From Chitinophaga sp. H8 (lineage in GTDB: Bacteria; Bacteroidota; Bacteroidia; Chitinophagales; Chitinophagaceae), in NCBI RefSeq assembly GCF_040567655.1, contig NZ_JBEXAC010000002.1, positions 806,001 to 870,000 of the forward strand: a stretch of DNA of 64,000 nt, given 5' to 3'. Numbering within the stretch: the first letter of the stretch is position 1; each line of letters opens with the position of its first letter. The notes under the pieces were generated by a model. That model saw only the letters and a list, made by a program, of their open reading frames with translations. It was not told the origin of the DNA and made no database searches. Below, piece after piece: positions 8,582-17,629 of the stretch. A program made the position numbers and the translations under genes.

Positions 8582-9901
8582 TTAAGCTGCAGCTGCTTCA
8601 GCGGTATGTTTTGTATTTACACTACCTCCCTTTTTCTTCTTGCGGATCCTGTTAAGCCACATAATAACCCCCGTTACCGGAAAAGTAACGCCTAACAAAC
8701 ACGTAATGAAAGCAATTATTTTGGAAGGCATCCCAAAAACCGAACCGGTATGTATAGGCTTGAAAGAAGATCTTACCCGTTGCCCCAGGTTCCTTTCCCC
8801 AAAAGTCTGGGACCTGAGTACTGCTCCGCTATACTGATCCAGGTAATAACTGGTTGTAGCGGCTTCATGACCTGCATCGGCGGGGAGCAAGGTTACCATG
8901 AATGCGGCCGCGGTATCTTTTGGGGCCATCAGCGCATAATAAACGGCACCTGGTGCCTTACTTTGTACCTGCTGCAGGGCTGCATCATAAGTAATGGCCT
9001 GCTTTCCTGCTTCCACTACAGACTCCGGTGGCTTAGGCGCCTGCATAGGTGAGTTGGTAACAGTGTAAATCCCCTTGTTGAACCACTCAAATGACCAGGC
9101 CAATCCTGTAAACGAAAATATAAAGAGGAAAATAGCGGCGTAAAATCCAAGTACAATATGCAGGTCATGGTTCAGCCGTTTCCAGCCTCCATCCCATTTC
9201 AGTTTCAACCGCTGCATTAATATATTACGGGTTTTGGGCCACCACAGGATAATGCCGGTAAGAATAATAAACAGGAATATCAAGGTGCAAACCCCAACTA
9301 CCATCTTGCCTATATCTCCGCCCAATAACCAGCGATGCAGTGAGAACATGGTAAAGTACCATGTTTTCTGATAGCTGTAAAATTCAATGATTTTACCCGT
9401 ATAAGGATTTACATAGGCCTGTTTTCCGCCTCCGCGGCTCTCCTTCTTTCCTGCGCCACCCTTTTCTCCCCCTTTTTCCGGAGCAGCTGCCTGTGCTCCG
9501 CCTGCTTTCGCCTTGTCCTTATCTACTGTTTCTCCCTGTATTGCCTTGTTATCTTTCTTCGCTTCGGTTGCAGGGGCGTTATCTTTGCCTTTTGCCTCTC
9601 CGGAAGCGCCTTTACCACCTTTCTTCCCTTCTTCCATCGTTACCAACAGGGAACGGGAAGGATCTGCAAATACCTGAATACGGGAAACCTTTGCCCCTGG
9701 TACCTGCTCCTTTAAGGAAGCCACTACTTTATCCAGCGGCATGGCTGTACCCACCGGTGTAACATAGTACCGGTCGTGGTTAAACATCTCCTGCATCTCC
9801 TTTTCAAATACCAATACGGCACCTGTAAAACAGGTAATCATTAACACTAACCCTGATACTAAACTCAAATACAGGTGAATACGCCTAAAAAAAACTTTCA
9901 T
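8582..9901 (-). CDS. PepSY-associated transmembrane protein
   Basis: The 439-residue protein begins with the typical PepSY_TM helix (IHLYLSLVSGLVLMITCFTGAVLVFE) and has further helices near residues 200-230, 255-285 and 395-415. This family, with PiuB-like members, is usually tied to siderophore or heme-iron uptake, often acting as a membrane ferric reductase (family knowledge). A low-complexity insert at about residues 91-160, made almost only of Lys, Gly, Ala, Glu and Asp, interrupts the first extracytoplasmic domain. No TonB receptor gene is adjacent. The hydrophilic C-terminus ends in a His/Lys-containing, alanine-rich tail. Confidence 0.88.
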   Translation of the reverse strand: MKVFFRRIHLYLSLVSGLVLMITCFTGAVLVFEKEMQEMFNHDRYYVTPVGTAMPLDKVVASLKEQVPGAKVSRIQVFADPSRSLLVTMEEGKKGGKGASGEAKGKDNAPATEAKKDNKAIQGETVDKDKAKAGGAQAAAPEKGGEKGGAGKKESRGGGKQAYVNPYTGKIIEFYSYQKTWYFTMFSLHRWLLGGDIGKMVVGVCTLIFLFIILTGIILWWPKTRNILMQRLKLKWDGGWKRLNHDLHIVLGFYAAIFLFIFSFTGLAWSFEWFNKGIYTVTNSPMQAPKPPESVVEAGKQAITYDAALQQVQSKAPGAVYYALMAPKDTAAAFMVTLLPADAGHEAATTSYYLDQYSGAVLRSQTFGERNLGQRVRSSFKPIHTGSVFGMPSKIIAFITCLLGVTFPVTGVIMWLNRIRKKKKGGSVNTKHTAEAAAA

Positions 9902-9971
9902 AAGTACTGTTTATCGCTCCCTTTTGCGGAACGCAAAGGACCTCTTTTTTCTCCCATTTCATTTACGAAAA

Positions 9972-10010
9972 AGGGAAAAGTTCTTACGCAAAGCGGAAAA
10001 ACTTTTCCCT
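9972..10010 (-). terminator. Hairpin terminator downstream of ybaB
   Basis: Perfect 11-bp stem (AGGGAAAAGTT at 9972-9982 with its complement at 10000-10010) and a 17-base loop. On the minus strand it is followed by a short U-run. It lies between ybaB and the PepSY gene. Confidence 0.6.
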
Positions 10011-10070
10011 GATAGTTATATAAATACTTAAAAACAGAATCAACCAATCCTCTTTGTGGTATATTAAATA

Positions 10071-10373
10071 CTACATTAACCCTCCCAGCATACCACCGGC
10101 TGCATTTTTCATCTCTGCTTCCCAGGCGCTTTCAGCTCCTTTCAAAGCGCGGTTCAATGCCGTAATCAACAGATCTTCCATTTCTTCTTTATGTTCCGGA
10201 GTACACAATTCAGGTGCAATGTCCACACTTTTCACCTCCCGGTTGCCGGTAACCGTCACTTTTACGCGACCTTCTCCCGCTTCTCCGTCGATAGTAATTT
10301 GTGACAACCGGACTTTACCTTCCTTCATTTTCTGTTGCGCTTCCTGCAACTTGCCAAATATATTCCCAAACAT
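10071..10373 (-). CDS. ybaB: YbaB/EbfC family nucleoid-associated protein
   Basis: The ATG at 10373 gives a 100-residue protein that begins MFGNIFGKLQEAQQKMKEGK, the usual family start; eight further upstream codons are probably untranslated. The central beta-sheet (ITIDGEAGEGRVKVTVTGNREV) and the helical dimerisation tail ending in a Gly/Met-rich motif (GGMLGGLM) are characteristic. YbaB proteins form tweezer-like dimers that bind DNA and are often encoded beside dnaX-recR, which is not the case here. It is divergent from the reductase gene downstream. Confidence 0.92.
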   Translation of the reverse strand: MFGNIFGKLQEAQQKMKEGKVRLSQITIDGEAGEGRVKVTVTGNREVKSVDIAPELCTPEHKEEMEDLLITALNRALKGAESAWEAEMKNAAGGMLGGLM

Positions 10374-10507
10374 AATAGTGTGTTTTTTAGGCGGCAAAGA
10401 TATAGGTTTATGCTAAACTGTCTGTTATCCTACCCCTATCCCCTACAATACCTGACAGACAAACCTAACAATTCCGTATCTTGACTGCCTATAATTTATA
10501 TGACGGG

Positions 10508-11746
10508 ATGATTGAAACTAAAGTTTGTATAATCGGTGCCGGCCCAGGTGGTGCCACTGCTGCACTCCAACTGGCCTATATGGGCATTCCCTGTGTAATC
10601 GTAGATAAAGCTGTTTTTCCGCGGGATAAAGTATGCGGAGATGGCCTGAGCGGCAAAGTCCTTACCGTACTTGAACGTATTGATAAAGGGATTGCAGAGA
10701 GATTACAAAAAGCTACTTTTAAAGCGGATAGCTGGGGAGTTTCTTTTATAGCTCCCAACCGGATGGGACTAAATGTTCCGTATAAACCCGATTATGAGAA
10801 AAACAAAGACGATCCCCGTGGGTTTGTATGCAAACGTATTGATTTTGATAACTTCCTCGTAGAAGAACTGAAGCGCTGCCCGCAGATTCAACTATTTGAA
10901 GGGGTAGGCATCAACAATTATGAGCTACAGGAAGACGGCTACCTCCTTTCAGATAACACCGGAGAATTTAAAATAAAAACTCAGCTGGTCATTGCGGCCA
11001 ATGGGGCACATTCCGGTTTTACCAAAGAGGTGGCCAAAATACATATGGAACCGGAGCATTTTGTGGCGGGTATCAGAGCCTACTACAAAAATGTAAAAGA
11101 CCTGCATCCGGATAATTTTATAGAGCTGCATTTTCTGAAAAATATGTTGCCGGGCTACATTTGGATCTTCCCCCTGCCTGGTGGAGAAGCCAATGTAGGA
11201 GTGGGCATGCTCAGCGAATCCGCCCGCGATAAAAAGGTAAACCTTAAAAAAATGATGCTGGAAACACTGCAAAGTGATCCTATCATGAAAGAAAGGTTTA
11301 AAGACGCCACCCTCAATGGCACAATAGACGGATATGGTCTTCCCCTGGGTAGCAAGAAAAGAAAGCTCCACGGCCCCCGGTATATGCTAGTGGGCGATGC
11401 TGCCTACCTGATTGATCCTTTTACGGGTGAAGGTATTGGTAATGCGCTGTACTCCGGCCGTATGGCTGCACAACAAGCAGCATTATCTATTGCTGCCAAC
11501 GACTTTTCTGAAACTGCATTAGCTGCGTATGACGTGAATATATACCGGGTACTTGGGCCAGAGCTCCAGGTAAGTACCAAGCTACAGAAGCTGATTAAAT
11601 ACCCCTGGTTGTTTAACATGCTTATGAAAATGGGTAGCCGCAATAAGCAGCTGCAGGACCTCATGTCATGCATGTTTCATGAAGTAGATCTCCGTAAAAA
11701 ACTAGGACAGCCTACGTTTTATCTCAAACTATTATTTAACAGATAG
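10508..11746 (+). CDS. FAD-dependent oxidoreductase of the geranylgeranyl reductase family
   Basis: Starting at the ATG at 10508 puts the FAD-binding Rossmann motif (GAGPGG) near the N-terminus. A TTG nine codons upstream is a less likely start. The protein has about 412 residues. Other hallmarks are 'DKVCGDGLSGK' after the second strand and the C-terminal FAD motif LVGDAAYLIDPFTGEGIGNAL. Relatives reduce prenyl chains of chlorophyll, quinones or archaeal lipids, or act as halogenase-like monooxygenases. A role in menaquinone or isoprenoid side-chain reduction is possible but unproven. No terpenoid gene is directly linked. Confidence 0.88.
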   Translation: MIETKVCIIGAGPGGATAALQLAYMGIPCVIVDKAVFPRDKVCGDGLSGKVLTVLERIDKGIAERLQKATFKADSWGVSFIAPNRMGLNVPYKPDYEKNKDDPRGFVCKRIDFDNFLVEELKRCPQIQLFEGVGINNYELQEDGYLLSDNTGEFKIKTQLVIAANGAHSGFTKEVAKIHMEPEHFVAGIRAYYKNVKDLHPDNFIELHFLKNMLPGYIWIFPLPGGEANVGVGMLSESARDKKVNLKKMMLETLQSDPIMKERFKDATLNGTIDGYGLPLGSKKRKLHGPRYMLVGDAAYLIDPFTGEGIGNALYSGRMAAQQAALSIAANDFSETALAAYDVNIYRVLGPELQVSTKLQKLIKYPWLFNMLMKMGSRNKQLQDLMSCMFHEVDLRKKLGQPTFYLKLLFNR

Positions 11747-11811
11747 TATTAATTTACGCTTGCTTTCTATAGCACCCATAGCACGATACATACATCAAAA
11801 ACTAACAGCCA

Positions 11812-12921
11812 TTGAAACGGTATACTGCTATTTTCTTTTCATGCGTACTGATCGTCATCACTATGACTGGTAAGGCACAAGAAGCACACTATAAAAACAA
11901 TACTGCCGGGCAATTGGAACTTACCCTTCCGGGCGCAGCCCATTTGGCAGAGCTACCACTCAAATGTATGCAGCAAGAGTTTCCCTATAAAACAGGGATT
12001 ACTTTTTCGGATAGCTCCCTCGTCAAAAATCCAAGGGAATACCACCCTGCATTTTATGGTTGTTATGACTGGCATAGCAGCGTACATGGGCACTGGATGC
12101 TGGTTCGCCTGCTTAAGTCATTCCCCGGTATACCACAAGCGGCACTCATTCGCACCAAACTCAGCGAAAACCTCACGGCCGACAATATCCGGGTGGAGGA
12201 AAGGATTTATCTTAATAAAGAGAATAAAGGCTTTGAGCGTATTTATGGCTGGAGCTGGTTGCTGCAATTACAACGGGAGCTACTTACCTGGAAAGACCCG
12301 CTTGGCACTACGCTGAGCGAGCACGTTCAACCACTGGCCAGCAGGTTCTCTGCTGCCTATATTAGTTTTCTGGGCAAGCTCGTATATCCGATCCGGGTAG
12401 GCGAACATACCAACCTGGCATTTGGATTATCGCTGGCATGGGACTACGCCATTACAGCCAGAGATATCCCTCTGCAAAACGCCATCCGGGAGGCTGCCAT
12501 GCGTTTTTATGCGGGAGACAAAAATTGTCCTGTTGCCTGGGAACCTGGTGGCTACGATTTTCTCTCTCCTTGCCTGGAAGAAGCCGACCTGATGTGGCGG
12601 GTAATGCCTCCAGCCCAATACCAGTCCTGGATCCAACAGTTTTTACCCGGATTGTTTACTGCTCATATTACCGGCTTTTCGATTGCGCAGGTAAAAGACC
12701 GCACAGATGGCAAGCTGGTACATCTGGATGGACTTAACCTAAGCCGTGCCTGGTGCCTCTATGGTATAGCCCGGCACGCCGGCAAAAACCAGGTAGCTAT
12801 ACGCCAACTGGCTAACCAACACCTGGAAGCGGCGCTGCCCCATGTGGCTAGTGGTGACTATGCGGGTGAACACTGGCTGGCCTCTTTTGCAGTATATGCA
12901 CTGACCACAGAAATGAAATAG
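11812..12921 (+). CDS. Secreted DUF2891 family protein
   Basis: The frame opens with TTG at 11812 (MKRYTAIFFSCVLIVITMTG), giving a clean signal peptide cleaved near 'GKAQ'. No ATG offers the same leader, so the TTG is chosen. The mature protein shows the DUF2891 signature around 'HPAFYGCYDWHSSVHGHWMLVRLL' and a second conserved stretch 'WEPGGYDFLSPCLEEADLMWRV'. The fold is probably an alpha/alpha toroid like glycan-acting enzymes (inference), and no activity is known. It sits between the reductase and the transglutaminase-like gene, all on the plus strand with gaps of 65 and 77 bp. Confidence 0.85.
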   Translation: MKRYTAIFFSCVLIVITMTGKAQEAHYKNNTAGQLELTLPGAAHLAELPLKCMQQEFPYKTGITFSDSSLVKNPREYHPAFYGCYDWHSSVHGHWMLVRLLKSFPGIPQAALIRTKLSENLTADNIRVEERIYLNKENKGFERIYGWSWLLQLQRELLTWKDPLGTTLSEHVQPLASRFSAAYISFLGKLVYPIRVGEHTNLAFGLSLAWDYAITARDIPLQNAIREAAMRFYAGDKNCPVAWEPGGYDFLSPCLEEADLMWRVMPPAQYQSWIQQFLPGLFTAHITGFSIAQVKDRTDGKLVHLDGLNLSRAWCLYGIARHAGKNQVAIRQLANQHLEAALPHVASGDYAGEHWLASFAVYALTTEMK

Positions 12922-12998
12922 CTACCGATCCTAAAAAGAGATTGCAATAGCATACGCTTATACCTAAATTTGTTTGAACCTATAATTTTGACCGCTAC

Positions 12999-15584
12999 AT
13001 GCGCCCATACTCCCTTACCTATATATGCTGCCAGCTATTATTGCTGCTCGCCCTGCTGCCATTACGAGGCAATGCGCAGGGAAAGAACTTTAAAACCGGA
13101 CCTGCTCCTGCCTGGCTGGCTCCATATACTCCCGACCTCAATAAAAAACCAAATGATAAAGATATCAGTGATGGTTATTTCCTACTGCTATATGAAGAAC
13201 AACAGCAGGCTGAACTGAAAAGCAGCTATCACCATACCATCCGGCAAATAGTATCAGAAGCGGGAATCCAAAATGGCTCAGAGATCTCTGTGGACTATGA
13301 TCCTTCCTACCAGCAACTCGTTTTCCACCAGGTAATCGTTCGCCGAAATGGTAAAATCATTAATAAACTAAATCCTGCAAGGTTTGAGTTTTTACAACAG
13401 GAGCAAGACCTTTCCCGGTTTATCTATAGTGGTACCTTTACTGCCTATCTGATCCTGGAAGATGTGAGAAAAGACGATCAGATCGAATATGCATTTTCAC
13501 TTACCGGCCGCAATCCCATCTTTGAAGATAAATACTTCAATAATTTCTATTTCGTTACTTACCAGCCTATTGTTAATTATTATAAAAACCTGATTGCCGG
13601 CCCGCACCGTAACATTCATTTCAAAACATTTAATGGTGCCCGGATGCCCGAACAAAAAGCCCTGAACGGATTAAACCTATATGAATGGAATATTAAAGAC
13701 CTGGAAGAAATGGAAGAGGAAGACTCGCAAACCCCTTCCTGGTACAATAACTATCCCTATGTACAGGCCAGTGAATATACCGGATGGAAAGAGATCGCCG
13801 ACTGGGCAAGGCAAATAAACAAACATACACCTCCCGGCAATGGTATTAAAACGAAAGTAGCAGCACTGAAAAAAGAAGCGGGCAACGATAAGGAAATATA
13901 CCTGCAAAATGCGGTGCGGTTTGTGCAGGATGATATCCGCTATATGGGTATCGAAATGGGAGAAAATTCCCATCGTCCTAATAGTCCGGAGAAAATACTA
14001 AGCCAGCGCTTTGGTGACTGTAAGGATAAATCACTCCTGTTATGTACCCTGCTCCAGGCCGATAGCATCAATGCCAGCATGGCTTACGTCAATACTTACA
14101 GCAAAAGAAAGGTGGCCGAAAAACTGCCCAGTCCTTATGCTTTTAACCATGCTATCGTATATGTTACCTTAAATGGTAAGCATTACTGGATAGATCCTAC
14201 GGTGTCGTATCAACGGGGAGGCCTGAAAAATTTCAGCCAGCCGGCCTACCAGCTGGCACTCGTCATTACCGATACCACTACTACCCTTACCCCGGCCAAT
14301 CCTGTATCCACCGGCAGTATCAAAATACTGGAAAGATTAGACTTTCCACGCAGGTTCGATTATCCCGCTACCCTGGCTGTAACTAGCACCTATACCGGGA
14401 AATTTGCAGACAATACCCGTTATGACTTTGCTACTTCCAGCGGAAAAGACAAAGAAGCGGCTTTTCAGAAGTACTATAAAAGTATTTATGGAGAAGTAAC
14501 CACTACCGATGCTATTACCTTACAGGATTCTACCAATAGCAATAAAATAGTGGTGCTGGAAAACTACGAGATCAGTAATCCCTGGAAAAGAGATAGTATC
14601 AACAAAGGCACCTTTACAGCTAAAGCTGTTGCCCAGGCACTGGTAAGTGAAATTGCTTTTATCACAGATACTAAGCGAAAATCACCCATATTGCTCAAAT
14701 ACCCGGAAGACCTGGATTATACCATTGAGGTTATACTGCCATCCGACTGGGCCAACTCATCAGATGCACTCCACATTAAAAATGAATACTACCAGTTTGA
14801 CTATACCCAACGGGTGGCAGGACGTAGTTTATTCATGCACTATCAGTACAAAACATTCAACGATCATATACCGGTAGATTTTATCCCGCAATATGTAAAA
14901 GATGTAACGGCTATTGACCAGCTAACTGCCCAGCAATTTAGCTGGACACAGGAAGGCACAAGTACTCCTGTAGCGAGCAATAAAGGTATTAACTGGCTCG
15001 TGGTAGCCATGGCTTTGCTATTTACGGCCTTCTTTACTTACCTGGCTTGGAAATATTACCAACGTTCCGTGCTCCCGGTAAAATATCCGGTAAATAGTAT
15101 CCCAATTGGTGGTTGGCTCATCCTCCTTGCTATCGGGGTAACCTTTACCCCTTTTACGATGATGAAAGACTTGCTGGACACGGAAACGTTTTCCAACAGC
15201 CTCTGGGAACAGCTGGCTAACCGCAAAGACCTGGGCAACATCTCTGTGCTCCAGCTTTTTCTTGTTGCGGAAATAATAGCCAACACCTTTTTGATCGTAT
15301 ATTCCATACTACTGGTCGTGCTCTTTTACAACCGGAGGGATATCTTCCCCTTTAGTCTGGCAACTTTTTGTTTTGCTGTGCTGGTGATCAACGTAGCAGA
15401 TGTACACCTCACAGCTCATCTGTTCAAAACGCCACTTAGTCCAAACCTGCCCTACTTTATTATACGACAGCTGGTATATATGCTGGTGTGGGTACCTTAT
15501 CTGTTAAAATCAGACCGGGCTAAGTCTACGTTCACGATTCCGCATCACTCTCAGCAGGAAGAGGAGCATAAACAGCTATATTAA
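12999..15584 (+). CDS. DUF3857/transglutaminase-like membrane protein with C-terminal DUF2569 region
   Basis: The 861-residue protein carries a signal peptide (cleavage after 'GNAQ'), a beta-rich DUF3857 domain (about residues 60-240), and a transglutaminase-like core with the Cys341/His384/Asp399 triad (FGDCKDKS, FNHAIVY, WIDPT). A further beta domain follows, then five or so membrane helices from residue 668 on, the segment from 'IPIGGWLIL' resembling DUF2569. The catalytic part would face the periplasm. Its stop shares the TTAA with the convergent M60 gene. A promoter-like TAATTTTG (12983-12990) ends only 8 bp before the ATG. Confidence 0.88.
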   Translation: MRPYSLTYICCQLLLLLALLPLRGNAQGKNFKTGPAPAWLAPYTPDLNKKPNDKDISDGYFLLLYEEQQQAELKSSYHHTIRQIVSEAGIQNGSEISVDYDPSYQQLVFHQVIVRRNGKIINKLNPARFEFLQQEQDLSRFIYSGTFTAYLILEDVRKDDQIEYAFSLTGRNPIFEDKYFNNFYFVTYQPIVNYYKNLIAGPHRNIHFKTFNGARMPEQKALNGLNLYEWNIKDLEEMEEEDSQTPSWYNNYPYVQASEYTGWKEIADWARQINKHTPPGNGIKTKVAALKKEAGNDKEIYLQNAVRFVQDDIRYMGIEMGENSHRPNSPEKILSQRFGDCKDKSLLLCTLLQADSINASMAYVNTYSKRKVAEKLPSPYAFNHAIVYVTLNGKHYWIDPTVSYQRGGLKNFSQPAYQLALVITDTTTTLTPANPVSTGSIKILERLDFPRRFDYPATLAVTSTYTGKFADNTRYDFATSSGKDKEAAFQKYYKSIYGEVTTTDAITLQDSTNSNKIVVLENYEISNPWKRDSINKGTFTAKAVAQALVSEIAFITDTKRKSPILLKYPEDLDYTIEVILPSDWANSSDALHIKNEYYQFDYTQRVAGRSLFMHYQYKTFNDHIPVDFIPQYVKDVTAIDQLTAQQFSWTQEGTSTPVASNKGINWLVVAMALLFTAFFTYLAWKYYQRSVLPVKYPVNSIPIGGWLILLAIGVTFTPFTMMKDLLDTETFSNSLWEQLANRKDLGNISVLQLFLVAEIIANTFLIVYSILLVVLFYNRRDIFPFSLATFCFAVLVINVADVHLTAHLFKTPLSPNLPYFIIRQLVYMLVWVPYLLKSDRAKSTFTIPHHSQQEEEHKQLY

Positions 15585-17107
15585 TTATTTACGGGTGGAA
15601 AATTATATGGCATCCATCCTGGCAGAGTAGCTACTGCGGAGGCAGCTTCTTTACTGATGGGGATGCCCCATTTCTCAAAGAAAGGTACCAGGTTTCTGCC
15701 GGTAATCCTGGAAAACTGCTGCGCCCACAGATCACGTTTTTTCTCGTCTGTGCTGGCATAACGTCCATCAGGAAACTGTGCTGCCAGCTGCTGGTATTCC
15801 CGGAAAAATGTTTTAAAGGATTCCCATCCAAATGCTTCCTGCAACTGGCGGAACATAATCAATCCCAAAAAGGGATCTTCTTTCCAAGTATCATAATTGG
15901 CGCCGGCAGAAAAATAGTTTTGCATTTTCTGCTGCGTAACTTCATTGGAGATTCCGGTATGCGCATTATCTCGTCCACCCAGCAACCTGTCAAACATATA
16001 CAGGGAAAAGAAATTACAGCTTACTTCTGTGGTGCCTCCAAAAACCCAATCCAGGTTCTGCATGTTGTGACCTATTTCATGGAAGAAACCCCAATTGGCA
16101 CCACCTTTACTCGGCACAAGCAGCTTTTCCGGATTAGCAATCACATCAGCCGAAACCATCCCAACAGAAGGAGAATGGTGGATCATCACCGGATAACCAC
16201 TGTGCATAAATCCGCCGCCGATATGCTCATCAATCACCATCCGCTGCGGACGGTAAAAGGGTTGTGGTATTTGCGCCAGCTCCATCTCTCCTCCAATGAT
16301 CGTATGCCACATCTTCATTACCCTGGCTGGTTGTTTAAGCTGCTGTAATATGCTATCGGGCAGGGTGAGTATAACGTTGTCTGTTACCAGCTCTCCCCAG
16401 GGGGCCTTATTATCTTTCAATTGCGCAGCCCATTCCTCATCTGTGGTTTTCCCTGCTTCATAGTATAAAGACGGCACTCCGCCATCTATTATAATTTCAC
16501 CATCCCAGGAAGCAGATTTAGGCGAAGCAGTAATGTAAATCAATCCGCCAAATGGAGAAGCTACCTTAGTGGTTGTTTGCCTTAACCTGCTCTCCTTTAC
16601 GATCAGTGGCATACGCCGCCAATCTTCTTGGGCTGCCATCCACACACCCAGATTATCCGAATGAGCCCCTATCTGTACATTAATTTTCTTGTCGGCTAAT
16701 GCTGCCGGAATAGTGATCTCAATGCATTTGCCCGGGGGAGCATACAAACCGGTACTATAAACATTATCTGACCAGGAACCGGAATACCCTAGCCGGGATA
16801 CTATTGGCACCAGGGCTTCCCGGATCTGCTGATGCTGGATATGCACTGCTTTGCGGATATACCTGGCGTCCGGTTTTACATTGCCCGGAAAAAAGTCGGC
16901 CGAAGGATGCGCGGTGATCATTTTACAGTCACCTGCTTGCTGCCAGCGCTCACTCCATTTCAGGATACTGGCACGTTGGGCTTTTTCCGTAACCCGTAAA
17001 GGATGTTGTGGGTTGATAATAATCGTTGCTGCAGTTTGCTTTTCCTGCGCCCCGGCTATCATAGCGGGCAACAGCAACGCAAGGGTTAATCGGGCGTAAT
17101 TATACAT
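15581..17107 (-). CDS. Secreted M60 family (enhancin-like) metallopeptidase
   Basis: The start at 17107 gives 508 residues and a good signal peptide (MYNYARLTLALLLPAMIAG). The 34 extra upstream codons run into an inverted repeat and are judged untranslated. The gluzincin motif HEIGH (His343-Glu344, His347) is followed by a downstream glutamate in 'TTEVSCNFF'. M60 proteins cleave glycoproteins such as mucins and usually carry carbohydrate-binding domains; this one is short and appears to hold mainly the peptidase and an N-terminal beta domain. It overlaps the convergent transglutaminase-like gene by three bases. Confidence 0.88.
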   Translation of the reverse strand: MYNYARLTLALLLPAMIAGAQEKQTAATIIINPQHPLRVTEKAQRASILKWSERWQQAGDCKMITAHPSADFFPGNVKPDARYIRKAVHIQHQQIREALVPIVSRLGYSGSWSDNVYSTGLYAPPGKCIEITIPAALADKKINVQIGAHSDNLGVWMAAQEDWRRMPLIVKESRLRQTTTKVASPFGGLIYITASPKSASWDGEIIIDGGVPSLYYEAGKTTDEEWAAQLKDNKAPWGELVTDNVILTLPDSILQQLKQPARVMKMWHTIIGGEMELAQIPQPFYRPQRMVIDEHIGGGFMHSGYPVMIHHSPSVGMVSADVIANPEKLLVPSKGGANWGFFHEIGHNMQNLDWVFGGTTEVSCNFFSLYMFDRLLGGRDNAHTGISNEVTQQKMQNYFSAGANYDTWKEDPFLGLIMFRQLQEAFGWESFKTFFREYQQLAAQFPDGRYASTDEKKRDLWAQQFSRITGRNLVPFFEKWGIPISKEAASAVATLPGWMPYNFPPVNN

Positions 17108-17144
17108 AACAAAGGAATGAGTCAGGTTGATAAAAGGTAAGGTA

Positions 17145-17244
17145 GGGGCTGACCAAAAAGGTTCGCGAAGGCGCTGAGAATTGCATAAACGCGCTTTTGT
17201 CTCCATCACCTACCCGAGAGGAGGTACCCTTTTTAGTCAGCCCC
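17145..17244. repeat. 17-bp imperfect inverted repeat around a 66-bp spacer
   Basis: Left arm 17145-17161 (GGGGCTGACCAAAAAGG) and right arm 17228-17244 match as inverted copies with one mismatch. The arms resemble the stem of a normal terminator elsewhere in the window (43613-43645), but here they are 66 bp apart. The unit lies between the Dabb gene end and the M60 start. Confidence 0.6.
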
Positions 17245-17252
17245 AAAGCAGA

Positions 17253-17576
17253 TCAAATAGTTTCAGAATCGAATATAACTACCTTCTCCCACAGATGCTG
17301 GCAGTTCTTAACAAATGCTTTATGCACAGGATGTTCCTGGTAAATATCATGTCCTGCTTTGTCTTTAAATACAGTGAGCTCACAATAACTGTAGCTTCTG
17401 TCAATTACCGGACGATCTGTATCTGCCGGTTTGCCCAGATTAAATACAATCAGGCTCTCTATAGTGCCCAGTGAGTTTACACCATCCTCAAATAGTTTGA
17501 TATCTTCGGCAGACAAGCCGGGCTTCAGGTAAAAATTAACGACGTGTACAAATTTTTTGTCAGTGGCCTGGTACAT
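17253..17576 (-). CDS. Dabb (stress-responsive A/B barrel) domain protein
   Basis: The 107-residue cytoplasmic protein consists of one dimeric alpha/beta-barrel domain: 'KFVHVVNFYLKPGLS' strand and helix start, 'SYSYCELTVFKDKAGHDIYQEHPVHKAF' second half. The family includes plant stress proteins and olivetolic-acid-cyclase relatives, but most bacterial members have no known activity. It lies 53 bp downstream of the start side of the ABC permease gene's end, same strand. A secreted relative is encoded at 25649-26026. Confidence 0.85.
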   Translation of the reverse strand: MYQATDKKFVHVVNFYLKPGLSAEDIKLFEDGVNSLGTIESLIVFNLGKPADTDRPVIDRSYSYCELTVFKDKAGHDIYQEHPVHKAFVKNCQHLWEKVVIFDSETI

Positions 17577-17629
17577 ATACTTTTATTTTGCGAATGGTAA
17601 GTTAATAGTTTAGCCGTGAAAAGTGAAAT

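Noticed and set aside
8462..8695. 77-codon plus-strand frame in the region downstream of the PepSY gene
   Set aside because: It overlaps the PepSY coding sequence on the opposite strand and has no recognisable features.
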